A stretch of DNA of 64,000 nucleotides from Siphonodentalium dalli (taxonomy: Eukaryota > Mollusca > Scaphopoda > Gadilida > Siphonodentaliidae), in assembly GCA_032622095.1 (NCBI GenBank), contig CP136064.1, forward strand, positions 187,224,209 to 187,288,208, read 5' to 3'. A program made the translations under genes and the position numbers. Under the pieces are notes generated by a model. The model was not told the DNA's origin and ran no database searches. It saw nothing but the letters and a program-made list of their open reading frames with translations. This document shows, piece by piece, positions 13,601 through 26,500 of the stretch; position 1 is the first letter of the stretch; each line of letters starts with the position of its first letter.

Positions 13601-16409
13601 CTCTCTCTATCCCATATGACAGGTGTGTATTATCGTGAATTATTGGAAGTATTGAGACTAACGGTCGAAAATTGTAATGTGAAATTACCAACCCTCCAGA
13701 ATGAATTGTCATATTCGCTGTACACGCAATCACACACGCGACATTGGTGGTAACAATGTGTCTTTCACACTTTGCTTTACCAAATGAATTATATTATTTC
13801 CCCGTTCACAGTTATATGCTATTCAGAAAACATATCGATTTAATGTCTGAACAAACGGGTTAGTATCAATTAAGGTTGATAAACTGTGTCATTCACACGA
13901 TAATTAGTTAGCCAAAACATGCACACGTCCAGGACACTCAATTATAGAAATTGCTTTGATGACATTGTTATAACAACATTACGTAATAACCACTTATCGC
14001 CCCACATTCATACTTACGCTTTGGACATTTTATCAGTTTATCACGTGATCACTAAATGTGGCAATCGGGTATCCACCGATGCCTGCAATATATTATTTAT
14101 AATAATTGGACTCATTGATCTCACGTGAATAATACTCTTAGTTGTTCCAATAAAATAGTTATCAAATTCGATCACCAATAGATTTGACTGTGGAATGTAA
14201 TGACCTTTAACTTATTTATCGATCTAAAGGGACACTCATTATGAATGAATGTTAACAATACAAGCGCACGAATGAAGAGCGTTGAACATATACGAAATTA
14301 CTACACGAATGAATTGAACCTTGAAATTTATATTTCACATCTTACCAACAACAGATACAGACATAGTCATAGTGTTATACTATCTTACATGTACCCATGC
14401 TATGACATCATTCGAATGGGCAATACACTCAAGGAGTTAAAGTGACACGAAACAAGGGACGTGAGGTAATATTGGTGTATGAATCTTAAAGGAACACAAG
14501 ACACTCTAAAGGGACACTCATTATGAAGGAATGTTAACAATACAAGCGCACGAATGAAGAGCGTTGAACATATACGAAATTACTACACGAATGAACTGAA
14601 ATTTATATTTCACATCTTACCAACAACAGATACAGACATAGTCATAGTGTTATATTATCTTACATGTACCCATGCTATGACATACTTAAAGGGGGATAAT
14701 GCACACACGGTGTGTGGAATGTTAAAGTGACACGAGGTAAGGGACGTTATGTAATATTGGTGTGTGAATATTAAAGGAGCATTCTCGCTATACAAACCCC
14801 CCTCCCCACTTATAGATATATAACGAAGACGAGAATAACATGTTGATGAAGTTTATTGAAATTTAATCATTGTCTGAATCTTCGACCTTTAGATTTACTT
14901 CTAAGAGTTTCTTGAATTTTCTCATCGCTTCATCTGCAGCCCATTCATTATTATATCCGCGTTTGGTCAGTTTGACCATTTTCTTCATGATCGTGTTATG
15001 TATGGGTGATGTTTTCAATCGATACTGGTATTCTATTAATCGTCTATAACTTTTGAGAAACAGAACAAAATCTGTGTCGATGGTATCCTCTTTTCCCGAC
15101 ATGCTCTCATCTCCCGAAATGCTCTCTTCTTCTTTCACATCATTGATGACGCGTTTCATCATACTTTTGAATGTGTCCATCTCGTTGACACATCGCGCAG
15201 CTTTCTTAAGACCGAATACCGTTCTACTACCGACGACATTACCATCTTTTGAATCTGATAGCGTTCCCCGTTCATCTTCATCTGTATCTTCTCCGAAGAG
15301 AGTTGTTTTTGTCTCGGACATAGCTCCGTGTTCATCCGGATCCTCAGTTAATTTTCGTTTTAACTTATTTTCTTGACACCAGTTTTTTTACGTGTCTCTG
15401 AACATCATAATGATCTGCGAACAAAAGCCCGCATTCATTACAAGGGTACGACATGTCTTCTCGAATGTCTATGTTTTGACGGCTCTTCTTATTAATTTCA
15501 TCGAACTCACCAGGTGGCCGTATGTCGTTAGTATAGTCATTATGTTGACCCTGGGGCACAATATAATTATATGTTATGCCCTTCTGTTGACCAGGGAGTT
15601 CTCTGTCATCGTATTTCATCGCATTCTGTTGACCCGGGGTCTCAGTGTCTTTTGTATGTTTTTTCATCCCATTCTGTTCATCTGGGTGTTCTCTGTCTTT
15701 TTGGAGATTATATTTCATGCCATTCCATTCACCCCTATGTTGGTTCGTGTCCTCTTTTAGTACATTCTGTCGCAGACGTAATGTGTCCGGGGTTGCGGCT
15801 TTTAAATCCACCAGTAGGTAACCGTACGGTTCACTCGTCGCTTCCGAAAACTCTCGAACCATACGCTGAGGACATTCAGGATACATCTGTCTTGATAATG
15901 TTGAAATTAATCCCTTGTCGATTGGGTTATTGAACAATACCAAATATTGACAATTTCGTCGTTGCGTTGGATCTTTGTTGTAGTAGAAATTCTGGTTCAA
16001 ACTTATCAAAGATAAGTTCAAATGGTGACTTCCTTCGGAATGCAAATCATTAACTCTCTGGTCTTTTGATGAAGTTTGCATCAAGTCATCGAGTATAACT
16101 AGATTTTTATACTGGGGGTTGATAAGCGAATCCAAGTTTGCTGGTATTCCTCGTATAAAGTTGACCTGAGGGGTGACGGTATACTTTAATTCGTCATATA
16201 GGGGCTGCCAATATTTATAAAACCATATTATTCTGTCAGGTGCGGGTGATATTTTTGAGGCAGACTTTTGTAGTAAGGTTTTCACGAAGTATGTCTTACC
16301 ACAAGATGTCGGTCCACTTACACATGCCGTGAATGGATGCTTGAAAATAAAATCTTCATGGACATTGGCCATTGGATCATCAAAGCAGGATGTTATGTCG
16401 CTTGGTGGC

Positions 16410-16449
<40 letters not shown>

Positions 16450-16877
16450 GGTGTTGGTGTTGTTGTTGGGGGTGATGATACTGTTGTTGTTGTTGTTGTT
16501 CTGAAGGCGTGTGTTTAACTTTGATATGACGCTTCAAACTATCTTGCCAAGCATAGACACTTAAGCACTCTTCACATTGATACTTCATTTAACTAGTTCA
16601 GGCTGTCGTTCACAACGTCTCTTAGTGTTGTTTGTACTGGATACAAATTTATCACATTAGCTACAATACAACCTACCTATCCAAATGTCAATGCAATTAT
16701 GAGTGATTTCAATATGAACACTCTATTATATAGATATGTGTAACCTGGTGACTGACATGATGATACAGTTATGCACTAAATAATGGACTGCTTAACCACA
16801 GCAGAATTATAGGTAACTTTTCAGGAGTTAGTCGGAAATATGGCTTGTTGCCATTCATCGGAAAGCTCTCGCCGCCG

Positions 16878-16917
<40 letters not shown>

Positions 16918-17033
16918 GGTGCCGGCGGCGGCGGCATTGCGGTATTTTACTGTGGCGGCGGTGCCGTCGCCGCCGCGGGGGTCCGCCGCCGGCGGACCCC
17001 GTAGTAAAATACTGCAATGCCGCCGCCGGCACC

Positions 17034-17067
<34 letters not shown>

Positions 17068-17444
17068 CGGCGGCGAGAGCTTTCCGATGAATGGCAACAA
17101 GCCATATTTCCGACTAACTCCTGAAAAGTTACCTATAATTATGCTGTGGTTAAGCAGTCCATTATTTAGTGCATAACTGTATCATCATGTCAGTCACCAG
17201 GTTACACATATCTATATAATAGAGTGTTCATATTGAAATCACTCATAATTGCATTGACATTTGGATAGGTAGGTTGTATTGTAGCTAATGTGATAAATTT
17301 GTATCCAGTACAAACAACACTAAGAGACGTTGTGAACGACAGCCTGAACTAGTTAAATGAAGTATCAATGTGAAGAGTGCTTAAGTGTCTATGCTTGGCA
17401 AGATAGTTTGAAGCGTCATATCAAAATTAAACACACGCCTTCAG

Positions 17445-17475
<31 letters not shown>

Positions 17476-17489
17476 GTATCATCACCCCC

Positions 17490-17535
<46 letters not shown>

Positions 17536-20500
17536 GCCACCAAGCGACATAACATCCTGCTTTGATGATCCAATGGCCAATGTCCATGAAGATTTTATTT
17601 TCAAGCATCCATTCACGGCATGTGTAAGTGGACCGACATCTTGTGGTAAGACATACTTCGTGAAAACCTTACTACAAAAGTCTGCCTCAAAAATATCACC
17701 CGCACCTGACAGAATAATATGGTTTTATAAATATTGGCAGCCCCTATATGACGAATTAAAGTATACCGTCACCCCTCAGGTCAACTTTATACGAGGAATA
17801 CCAGCAAACTTGGATTCGCTTATCAACCCCCAGTATAAAAATCTAGTTATACTCGATGACTTGATGCAAACTTCATCAAAAGACCAGAGAGTTAATGATT
17901 TGCATTCCGAAGGAAGTCACCATTTGAACTTATCTTTGATAAGTTTGAACCAGAATTTCTACTACAACAAAGATCCAACGCAACGACGAAATTGTCAATA
18001 TTTGGTATTGTTCAATAACCCAATCGACAAGGGATTAATTTCAACATTATCAAGACAGATGTATCCTGAATGTCCTCAGCGTATGGTTCGAGAGTTTTCG
18101 GAAGCGACGAGTGAACCGTACGGTTACCTACTGGTGGATTTAAAAGCCGCAACCCCGGACACATTACGTCTGCGACAGAATGTACTAAAAGAGGACACGA
18201 ACCAACATAGGGGTGAATGGAATGGCATGAAATATAATCTCCAAAAAGACAGAGAACACCCAGATGAACAGAATGGGATGAAAAAACATACAAAAGACAC
18301 TGAGACCCCGGGTCAACAGAATGCGATGAAATACGATGACAGAGAACTCCCTGGTCAACAGAAGGGCATAACATATAATTATATTGTGCCCCAGGGTCAA
18401 CATAATGACTATACTAACGACATACGGCCACCTGGTGAGTTCGATGAAATTAATAAGAAGAGCCGTCAAAACATAGACATTCGAGAAGACATGTCGTACC
18501 CTTGTAATGAATGCGGGCTTTTGTTCGCAGATCATTATGATGTTCAGAGACACGTAAAAAAACTGGTGTCAAGAAAATAAGTTAAAACGAAAATTAACTG
18601 AGGATCCGGATGAACACGGAGCTATGTCCGAGACAAAAACAACTCTCTTCGGAGAAGATACAGATGAAGATGAACGGGGAACGCTATCAGATTCAAAAGA
18701 TGGTAATGTCGTCGGTAGTAGAACGGTATTCGGTCTCAAGAAAGCTGCGCGATGTGTCAACGAGATGGACACATTCAAAAGTATGATGAAACGCGTCACC
18801 AATGATGTGAAAGAAGAAGAGAGCATTTCGGGAGATGAGAGCATGTCGGGAAAAGAGGATATCATCGACACAGATTTTGTTCTGTTTCTCAAAAGTTATA
18901 GACGATTAATAGAATACCAGTATCGATTGAAAACATCACCCATACATAACACGATCATGAAGAAAATGGTCAAACTGACCAAACGCGGATATAATAATGA
19001 ATGGGCTGCAGATGAAGCGATGAGAAAATTCAAGAAACTCTTAGAAGTAAATCTAAAGGTCGAAGATTCAGACAATGATTAAATTTCAATAAACTTCATC
19101 AACATGTTATTCTCGTCTTCGTTATATATCTATAAGTGGGGAGGGGGGTTTGTATAGCGAGAATGCTCCTTTAATATTCACACACCAATATTACATAACG
19201 TCCCTTACCTCGTGTCACTTTAACATTCCACACACCGTGTGTGCATTATCCCCCTTTAAGTATGTCATAGCATGGGTACATGTAAGATAATATAACACTA
19301 TGACTATGTCTGTATCTGTTGTTGGTAAGATGTGAAATATAAATTTCAGTTCATTCGTGTAGTAATTTCGTATATGTTCAACGCTCTTCATTCGTGCGCT
19401 TGTATTGTTAACATTCCTTCATAATGAGTGTCCCTTTAGAGTGTCTTGTGTTCCTTTAAGATTCATACACCAATATTACCTCACGTCCCTTGTTTCGTGT
19501 CACTTTAACTCCTTGAGTGTATTGCCCATTCGAATGATGTCATAGCATGGGTACATGTAAGATAGTATAACACTATGACTATGTCTGTATCTGTTGTTGG
19601 TAAGATGTGAAATATAAATTTCAAGGTTCAATTCATTCGTGTAGTAATTTCGTATATGTTCAACGCTCTTCATTCGTGCGCTTGTATTGTTAACATTCAT
19701 TCATAATGAGTGTCCCTTTAGATCGATAAATAAGTTAAAGGTCATTACATTCCACAGTCAAATCTATTGGTGATCGAATTTGATAACTATTTTATTGGAA
19801 CAACTAAGAGTATTATTCACGTGAGATCAATGAGTCCAATTATTATAAATAATATATTGCAGGCATCGGTGGATACCCGATTGCCACATTTAGTGATCAC
19901 GTGATAAACTGATAAAATGTCCAAAGCGTAAGTATGAATGTGGGGCGATAAGTGGTTATTACGTAATGTTGTTATAACAATGTCATCAAAGCAATTTCTA
20001 TAATTGAGTGTCCTGGACGTATGCATGTTTTGGCTAACTAATTATCGTGTGAATGACACAGTTTATCAACCTTAATTGATACTAACCCGTTTGTTCAGAC
20101 ATTAAATCGATATGTTTTCTGAATAGCATATAACTGTGAACGGGGAAATAATATAATTCATTTGGTAAAGCAAAGTGTGAAAGACACATTGTTACCACCA
20201 ATGTCGCGTGTGTGATTGCGTGTACAGCGAATATGACAATTCATTCTGGAGGGTTGGTAATTTCACATTACAATTTTCGACCGTTAGTCTCAATACTTCC
20301 AATAATTCACGATAATACACACCTGTCATATGGGATAGAGAGAGTGTAAAGAATAAACGCTCTTTATTATTTATGTAAAAGTAATGGTGTCTATTTTCAG
20401 GTATGACAATTATATGAACTGCGTCCGATAAAACACTGGAATGTATGCATTCATATCGATGGTCACAATGTCCAATAAAGCTATTTCTAAACATCGATTA

Positions 20501-23500
20501 ATAAATACATTGAAACATTGGTTGAACAAAAAAAAATAACGAAAGATATTACACGCAAATAATTTAACATTCGACATTTTTTAAATATCGAGATTATCAG
20601 AAACCGAAAACTCGTTATAAATTTTTTATTTAAACTTTTTTTTTAGAGAAATAATTTTGGAGGGTTTTGAAATTTTTTCTTTTGAAATTTTGGGGTTTTG
20701 AAATTTTTTGGAAGTTTTGAAATTTTTTGGAAAAAATAAATTTGGGAAGTTTTGAAATTTTTTGTTTTGGAAAAATAAGTTTTGGGTTTTGAAATTTTGG
20801 AAGTTTTGGGTTTTGAAATTTTGGAAGTTTTGGGTTTTGATATTTTGGAAGTTTTGAGAATATTTTAGTACAACCAATTTTACCCTCAAACAATTTACCC
20901 TCAAACAATTTTACCCTCAAACAATTTTAGACCCAAAGATTCTATTTTTAGAAGTGGGGACGAACCAGACACCCACAACCAATTTTAGAACCAAAGATTC
21001 TATTTTTAGATGTGAGGCTAACGAGACTCCTATTCTTCTTATATTAGTTTCAATGATTTGATCTGGCTCCTAAACATACCTTAAAATAGACATATACAGA
21101 TTTTATTGTCCAGTATCTGCACAATATGACATATATAGATATGCAGAAATTATATATATATATGTATATGTGTGTGTCACGTGATCACCTTTAACAGATC
21201 CGAGACACCAGGGCTCACAAGAGGACTGAATACACACACGTACACGTAGGCACATGGGTCCACGTATACACCCATGGTCATCTGTTGAGTACTGATATCT
21301 TTATATATGTTTATATGATGAATGTTTATAATAGTATTACCGTATAAGCCTTTTCTGATATATGACTGAAGAGTATTGAAGATACACCTTGAGACTCGTT
21401 ATACTAATTTAAGTGCCCGAGCATGGTGGCCTTCATCGTTACAACACGTCTATCTTCAATATTCTTCGGTTCACATGATGGTCACATTTATAATATAATA
21501 TATGCCTAACATGTGTGTGTACTATTATAATATTTCCCACATCTCTTGTTTGCGCCATGCAGTCAACACGGTCGTGTTTTGAACCAGAATCAGACTTGTA
21601 CTATAAAACGCCTAACCCAAAGATCCTTCACGCAAACGCCACAGATCTTGAGCGTGGATATACTGGAGCGAAATAACGACCAGTTTTAATAGCATTGTTT
21701 ATAACGAAGTTTAGAAGTTCAGAAGTGTTTGTTATTAATGTTAACAGGGTCTCAAAACATTTATTATGTTACCCTGGTTATCTGAAATAAAATTGGGTCA
21801 AACAGTATCTGAATATTTCCCCAGCATCAGGATTTTAGATTTGTCATCCGTTTTGTTATAATTTCTTCCATTGTCGTTTAACAGTTTTAAAACTGGTTTC
21901 AATGATCGATGGACCATATATGATTTGGCTGTGTTGTAAAATATTGCAAATCTCATCGGAAGGTAAGTTTCAAAAGCGTCTCCATTTTACGTCAATGTTT
22001 CACGTATCGGTGGTCACGCAATTTGATGGGCGACAACTTGTTAGCCTGGTTAATTTATCTTCAAGGCAATTCAGTTGTAATATTATTTACTTTAGTGAAT
22101 ATATACATATACATATATTCATACATTTACTACATCTTATATTGATTACCGTCAACTATTTTGTGTTACCCAACAGTTTTCTGTTATTCGTATGTTGTGT
22201 AGCCTGTCCTCGTTCCAGGATAGGGAATACATTTGCTAAATGTACACATGTTCATCAAAATCTAGTTTGATCACGATTTCGTTCTGTCTCAATTTGTCAA
22301 TTACATTTTTGCTTTTATATTTAATGTAAATTTGAAAATGAAGACGGATTGGGGTAGAATGTTACAACCCTCCCCCTGTATAGAGGTTGGATTACAATAT
22401 TTTTTAACAAAGTGACCAGCTTAAGGGGGTGTTTATACATTACCCGGCGAAGATCGCATTCGCTTTAGCCGGCTATGTGTAAACGTCACCTAAGTGACAG
22501 TGTTTACAGCCGTGATAAATTTGAATTTGAAGCTGATGATTATAATTAGAAAACCTTCGTTCCTTCATTTTTGCGACTAAATATATCTGAAAAGAATGTT
22601 GAACAATGTCAACAAATCCCGTTTATCATTCTTGCGGTTCGTCGTTACTATTTCCTAAATATGGATACATTTATCGCCAAAACAGAAGGGTGTGACAAAT
22701 TTTGCCTGGTCTTCATGGTTATGTTTCATTAGCCGACTGCACCCTATCTGATATTTTTCAGAGTATAAGGAGGCATTTAGTTTGTTTGACAAAGATGGAG
22801 ATGGGACGATCACGTGTTCTGAGCTTAGTTTTGTGCTGAAGGCTCTCGGACAGAAAGCGACAGATGACGAACTGGAACAGATGATCAAGGAAATCGACAC
22901 AGACGGTGAGAATTGTGTGAAATATTCAGTGTTTATCCCTTTTTATTCTGAATGGATTTTCCCACCCAGTTATAAAGTAAATATTGGTATGTAGTATTAT
23001 TCATTTGGAGGGGTGATCGGGAAAAAATGAGCAGACGACAATTTGACGAAAAGATAATACAAGTATTCATATTCTTTGGTGGAAAATGTGCATATAATAA
23101 GATCAACAAACGACTTTGTTGAACTGATTATCTTCTCATTTCATATAAGAGAACTACTCGTCAATGAGTATTTACTATAGGAAGGGTAAATTTATATTGA
23201 TATGTTTTATTTGTTTATTTGTTTGTTTTATTTGTTTGTTTGTTTTGTTTTTGGTTGGATGTCTGCCGATTTGTTTTTCACCACGTTTACTGTACTTGTT
23301 TGTTGGATGATTAGCTGGGTTTTGCGTCGCACTCACGGTCATGACGATTACTAATTTACTGGTGGAGAAACTATCCTGTCCTTCGCGAACACACAGACAG
23401 ACACACACACACAGATCTCCCAAAATATATAATAGATATCTTAGTGACATTTTTGAGAATACACAGTGGCCATGTTGGACGCCACGTTGTCTGGTACATA

Positions 23501-26500
23501 TACGTGGCAACAATTTTCATGTTAACATTCTTTACTAAACACTCATTGACGAGTAGTCCTCAATTGGAATGTTTCAGAAAAAAAGTTATGAACTTATTAT
23601 CTAAATATTTCCCGACAATAAATATGAATCCTTCAGCACCTGTATTATATTTGTGTCTGACTATTGTATGCTAATGTATCATGAACACCCTCCAAATGAA
23701 AATTCGTGAGAGAGTGGGTGGGCGCGAAGCGCCCGGGATGGTCGAAAAGATTGAGTGATCTTCTCCTTCACCCCTCCAAATGAATAGTAGACAATTCCAA
23801 TTTATACTTTTATAACTCAATGGGAGAAACCACTCATAATTTAAAGTGTTAAAAGAAACAAGAAACACAACTGGTAGGTATCGTTAAATCTCTGGGTCAA
23901 GGGGTACCGTATCAGCCCGTACTAATTATAAAATACAATGCTGTCACATAGTATCTTAGCTGATTGTATAACTTCCATATAATTTAACCTCCTTGCTAAT
24001 ATGTTTTTCAGAGCACGTGGAGCTACCATCGCAAACAGAACAGATGAGTTATATACCTATGTTTTGGAAGTTTTTTTATCAATATACATGTATCTCTAAG
24101 TGGCGCGTAAGCTAATTATTCCATAAAATCCATAGTATAAGTATATTTAACAACTATATTTCAAATGTCAAAACGTTCTGAGTCTGAATTTTATACAGGG
24201 AATGGTACCATTGATTTTGACGAGTTTCTTGTGATGATAACGAGAACTATGAAGAACAATAACACCGATGATGAGATGATGGACGCCTTCAAGTTGTTTG
24301 ATAAAGATGGGGACGGGATCATTGATCACAGGGAAATGAAACAGGCCATGCAGAAATTCGGCGAGAGGCTTACAGACGAAGAAATCACAGAAATGATAGC
24401 GATAGCCGATGTGAATGGCAACGGACGGTTGACAAAAAAAGGTGATTGTTATTTAACCCTTTACCCAACAAAACGGCCAAAAACGCCCAAATAAAGCTTC
24501 AACGGCCTAAAATATCTTCGGTCTGTCTCAATAACACCATCCAAATATGGATATCATTGGAACCGGTTCACTGACCACATTGTGATGGTTACAGTTATGC
24601 CCTGTGCCAATGCATTCTCTTATATATGCGAGTCGGCCATAGGTCGCCTCGCATATATAAGAGAATGCATTGGCCTAAACAATTTCTTTTTTAACACTTT
24701 TTACCATTTTTTCTTACATTCTTTAACAATTTTATAATGTTTTCTTACATTTTTTAACAATTTTTATAATAGTTTTCTACATTCTTTGACACTTTTATCA
24801 TTTTTACTATGTGTTAAGCCAATGCATTCTCATATATATGCGAGGCGACCTATGGTACCATTGGCACAGTAGTCTGGTCGATAAAAGGTTTGACCTAGAA
24901 AAAATTTGGACTAAGTTGGTTTTTATTCCATTTTGAAGAGGAATATTTCCTCTACAACATATCCAAAATCCGCTAAAATCCGCTTTGAGCAAACTTTTTT
25001 ACAGAGATTTAAAAAAATGCTCATTTTTCGACCTTGCGAAGTACGTTTTTCTACAATATCCCGCATCGGCGACACCAGAACGCATTAATCCTCCATCCGA
25101 TATATACCAGTTTGTGTAAAAGAGTATAGGGAGCGAATAGAGTGACAAGGACAGAAAACAATGTATTCGCGGCGATGAAATGGCTGTCAAAATGGCCGCA
25201 ACTACAATCCATGCTACGATGAAAGCAACATATTGGATAACCCCCTATAAGCGAAAATACACATTTGTAATTTACAAGAATGTTGTTATATATCTTTAAA
25301 GGTACACATATAATTAAAACAAATCTATCTGAATGATTTATCGATCACTGCTACGCACGTTAACCCAATGATTTACGTTCGGGTTTTCTTATTAGAATAC
25401 ATCCAACAGTCGGACCAAAATCAGTTATTTTGGGCATGCAACACACGAAGTAATATTTCGTCACACAGTGCGTGGTAGTTTCCTTTTGGAATGGTGATTA
25501 ATTATTGAATGTAAAGCAGAAACTGAAGTGCCCACCCTATCTGTGTAAATACTAGTTATATTTCCAGAATTTTCAACACTCTCCGTGACAATAAACCATA
25601 CACGTAAGTCGTAATGCTGATTATACTGTCAAGAAACACTTATCTCTTCAACAGAATAGTACCCTATCTCACTAGATCGAAGAGACTGTACATCGTACAT
25701 TTTATTTAGTACTAATTTTCATGGTGCTCCCAAACCGGTTTCTTAGTAGTCAATTATGTTCAAATTACTTCAATCGACACTTTACAACATAAATATGTAC
25801 CACGCAATACACACTATTAGTTGTCAGTATCTTGTTGTTTGAAATTATGTTACCATTGCCACCCACATACTTGCGCTAAATATCAGGTCATCAGCGTTTA
25901 CAGTTATTAGTTCTGCGTTTACCATTTACTCAATGTTGCTATTTATGGTTTTGTATGCAGCAGATATGTGTAACATTAGGGAGAATGGCTAAACGCGGCG
26001 ATGCGGTTGCAGAAAAGGTCGTACGTTTCGCGTATATGTGGCCTTAGTGCATTTAAGTGCACATAATTTCCAGGTATAAAGACAGTCTCTGCCATAGAGT
26101 ATGTAGGCAAATTGGGTTATGTTGAGAATTTATAGTCTATTGTAATCCTTTGTATTTTGATAAATTGCGTTCATGGTATACCACCATGTATTTGTGTGAT
26201 AAAAATGAAATATTCGTGTTTAATCACTTGACCGGAGGCAACTATGACTACTATTTTAAGACACGGACAATAGGATCTACACATTTTACCTAGTACCATA
26301 TGAATAGCTCTCATACTGTTCTATAGTAGTAAATTTTGACAGACTGTGTGTTGTAGATTAAAAAATAAATGATTATCGGTCACATTCGTGAGACTGTTTT
26401 CATTACAGATATTTCTGCTTCTAGAAAAGGCCACACAATGAGTACATCCCTATTAGATCACATTTAACTGTTTTAATACACATATATTACACGATTCAAG

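Larger units (their letters stand above)
12995..21039. mobile_element. Palindromic Polinton-like element 1 (8,045 bp)
   Basis: Two inverted arms (12995-16988 and 16990-21039) meet at a GC-rich centre near 16989. The ends are AGAAGAATAGGAGTCTCGTT and its reverse complement, flanked by the 6-bp duplication TATATT. The 6-bp duplication and the 5'-AG termini match Polinton/Maverick elements. Each arm, from the end inward, holds a terminal segment, an AACTTCCAAAATTTC-type minisatellite, about 1.5 kb of non-coding DNA with an internal tandem duplication, and an outward-transcribed packaging-ATPase gene. About 770 bp separates the two start codons. Arms differ by scattered substitutions, the length of the minisatellite and the CAA tract. 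Both ATPase copies share one frameshift. There is no polymerase, integrase, protease or capsid gene, so it is non-autonomous. It sits in intron 2 of gene A. Confidence 0.88.

Noticed and set aside
22430-22510. GTGTTTAYAC and CCGGCT words as a hAT-type MITE
   Set aside because: One short inverted pair only; no target duplication could be seen.
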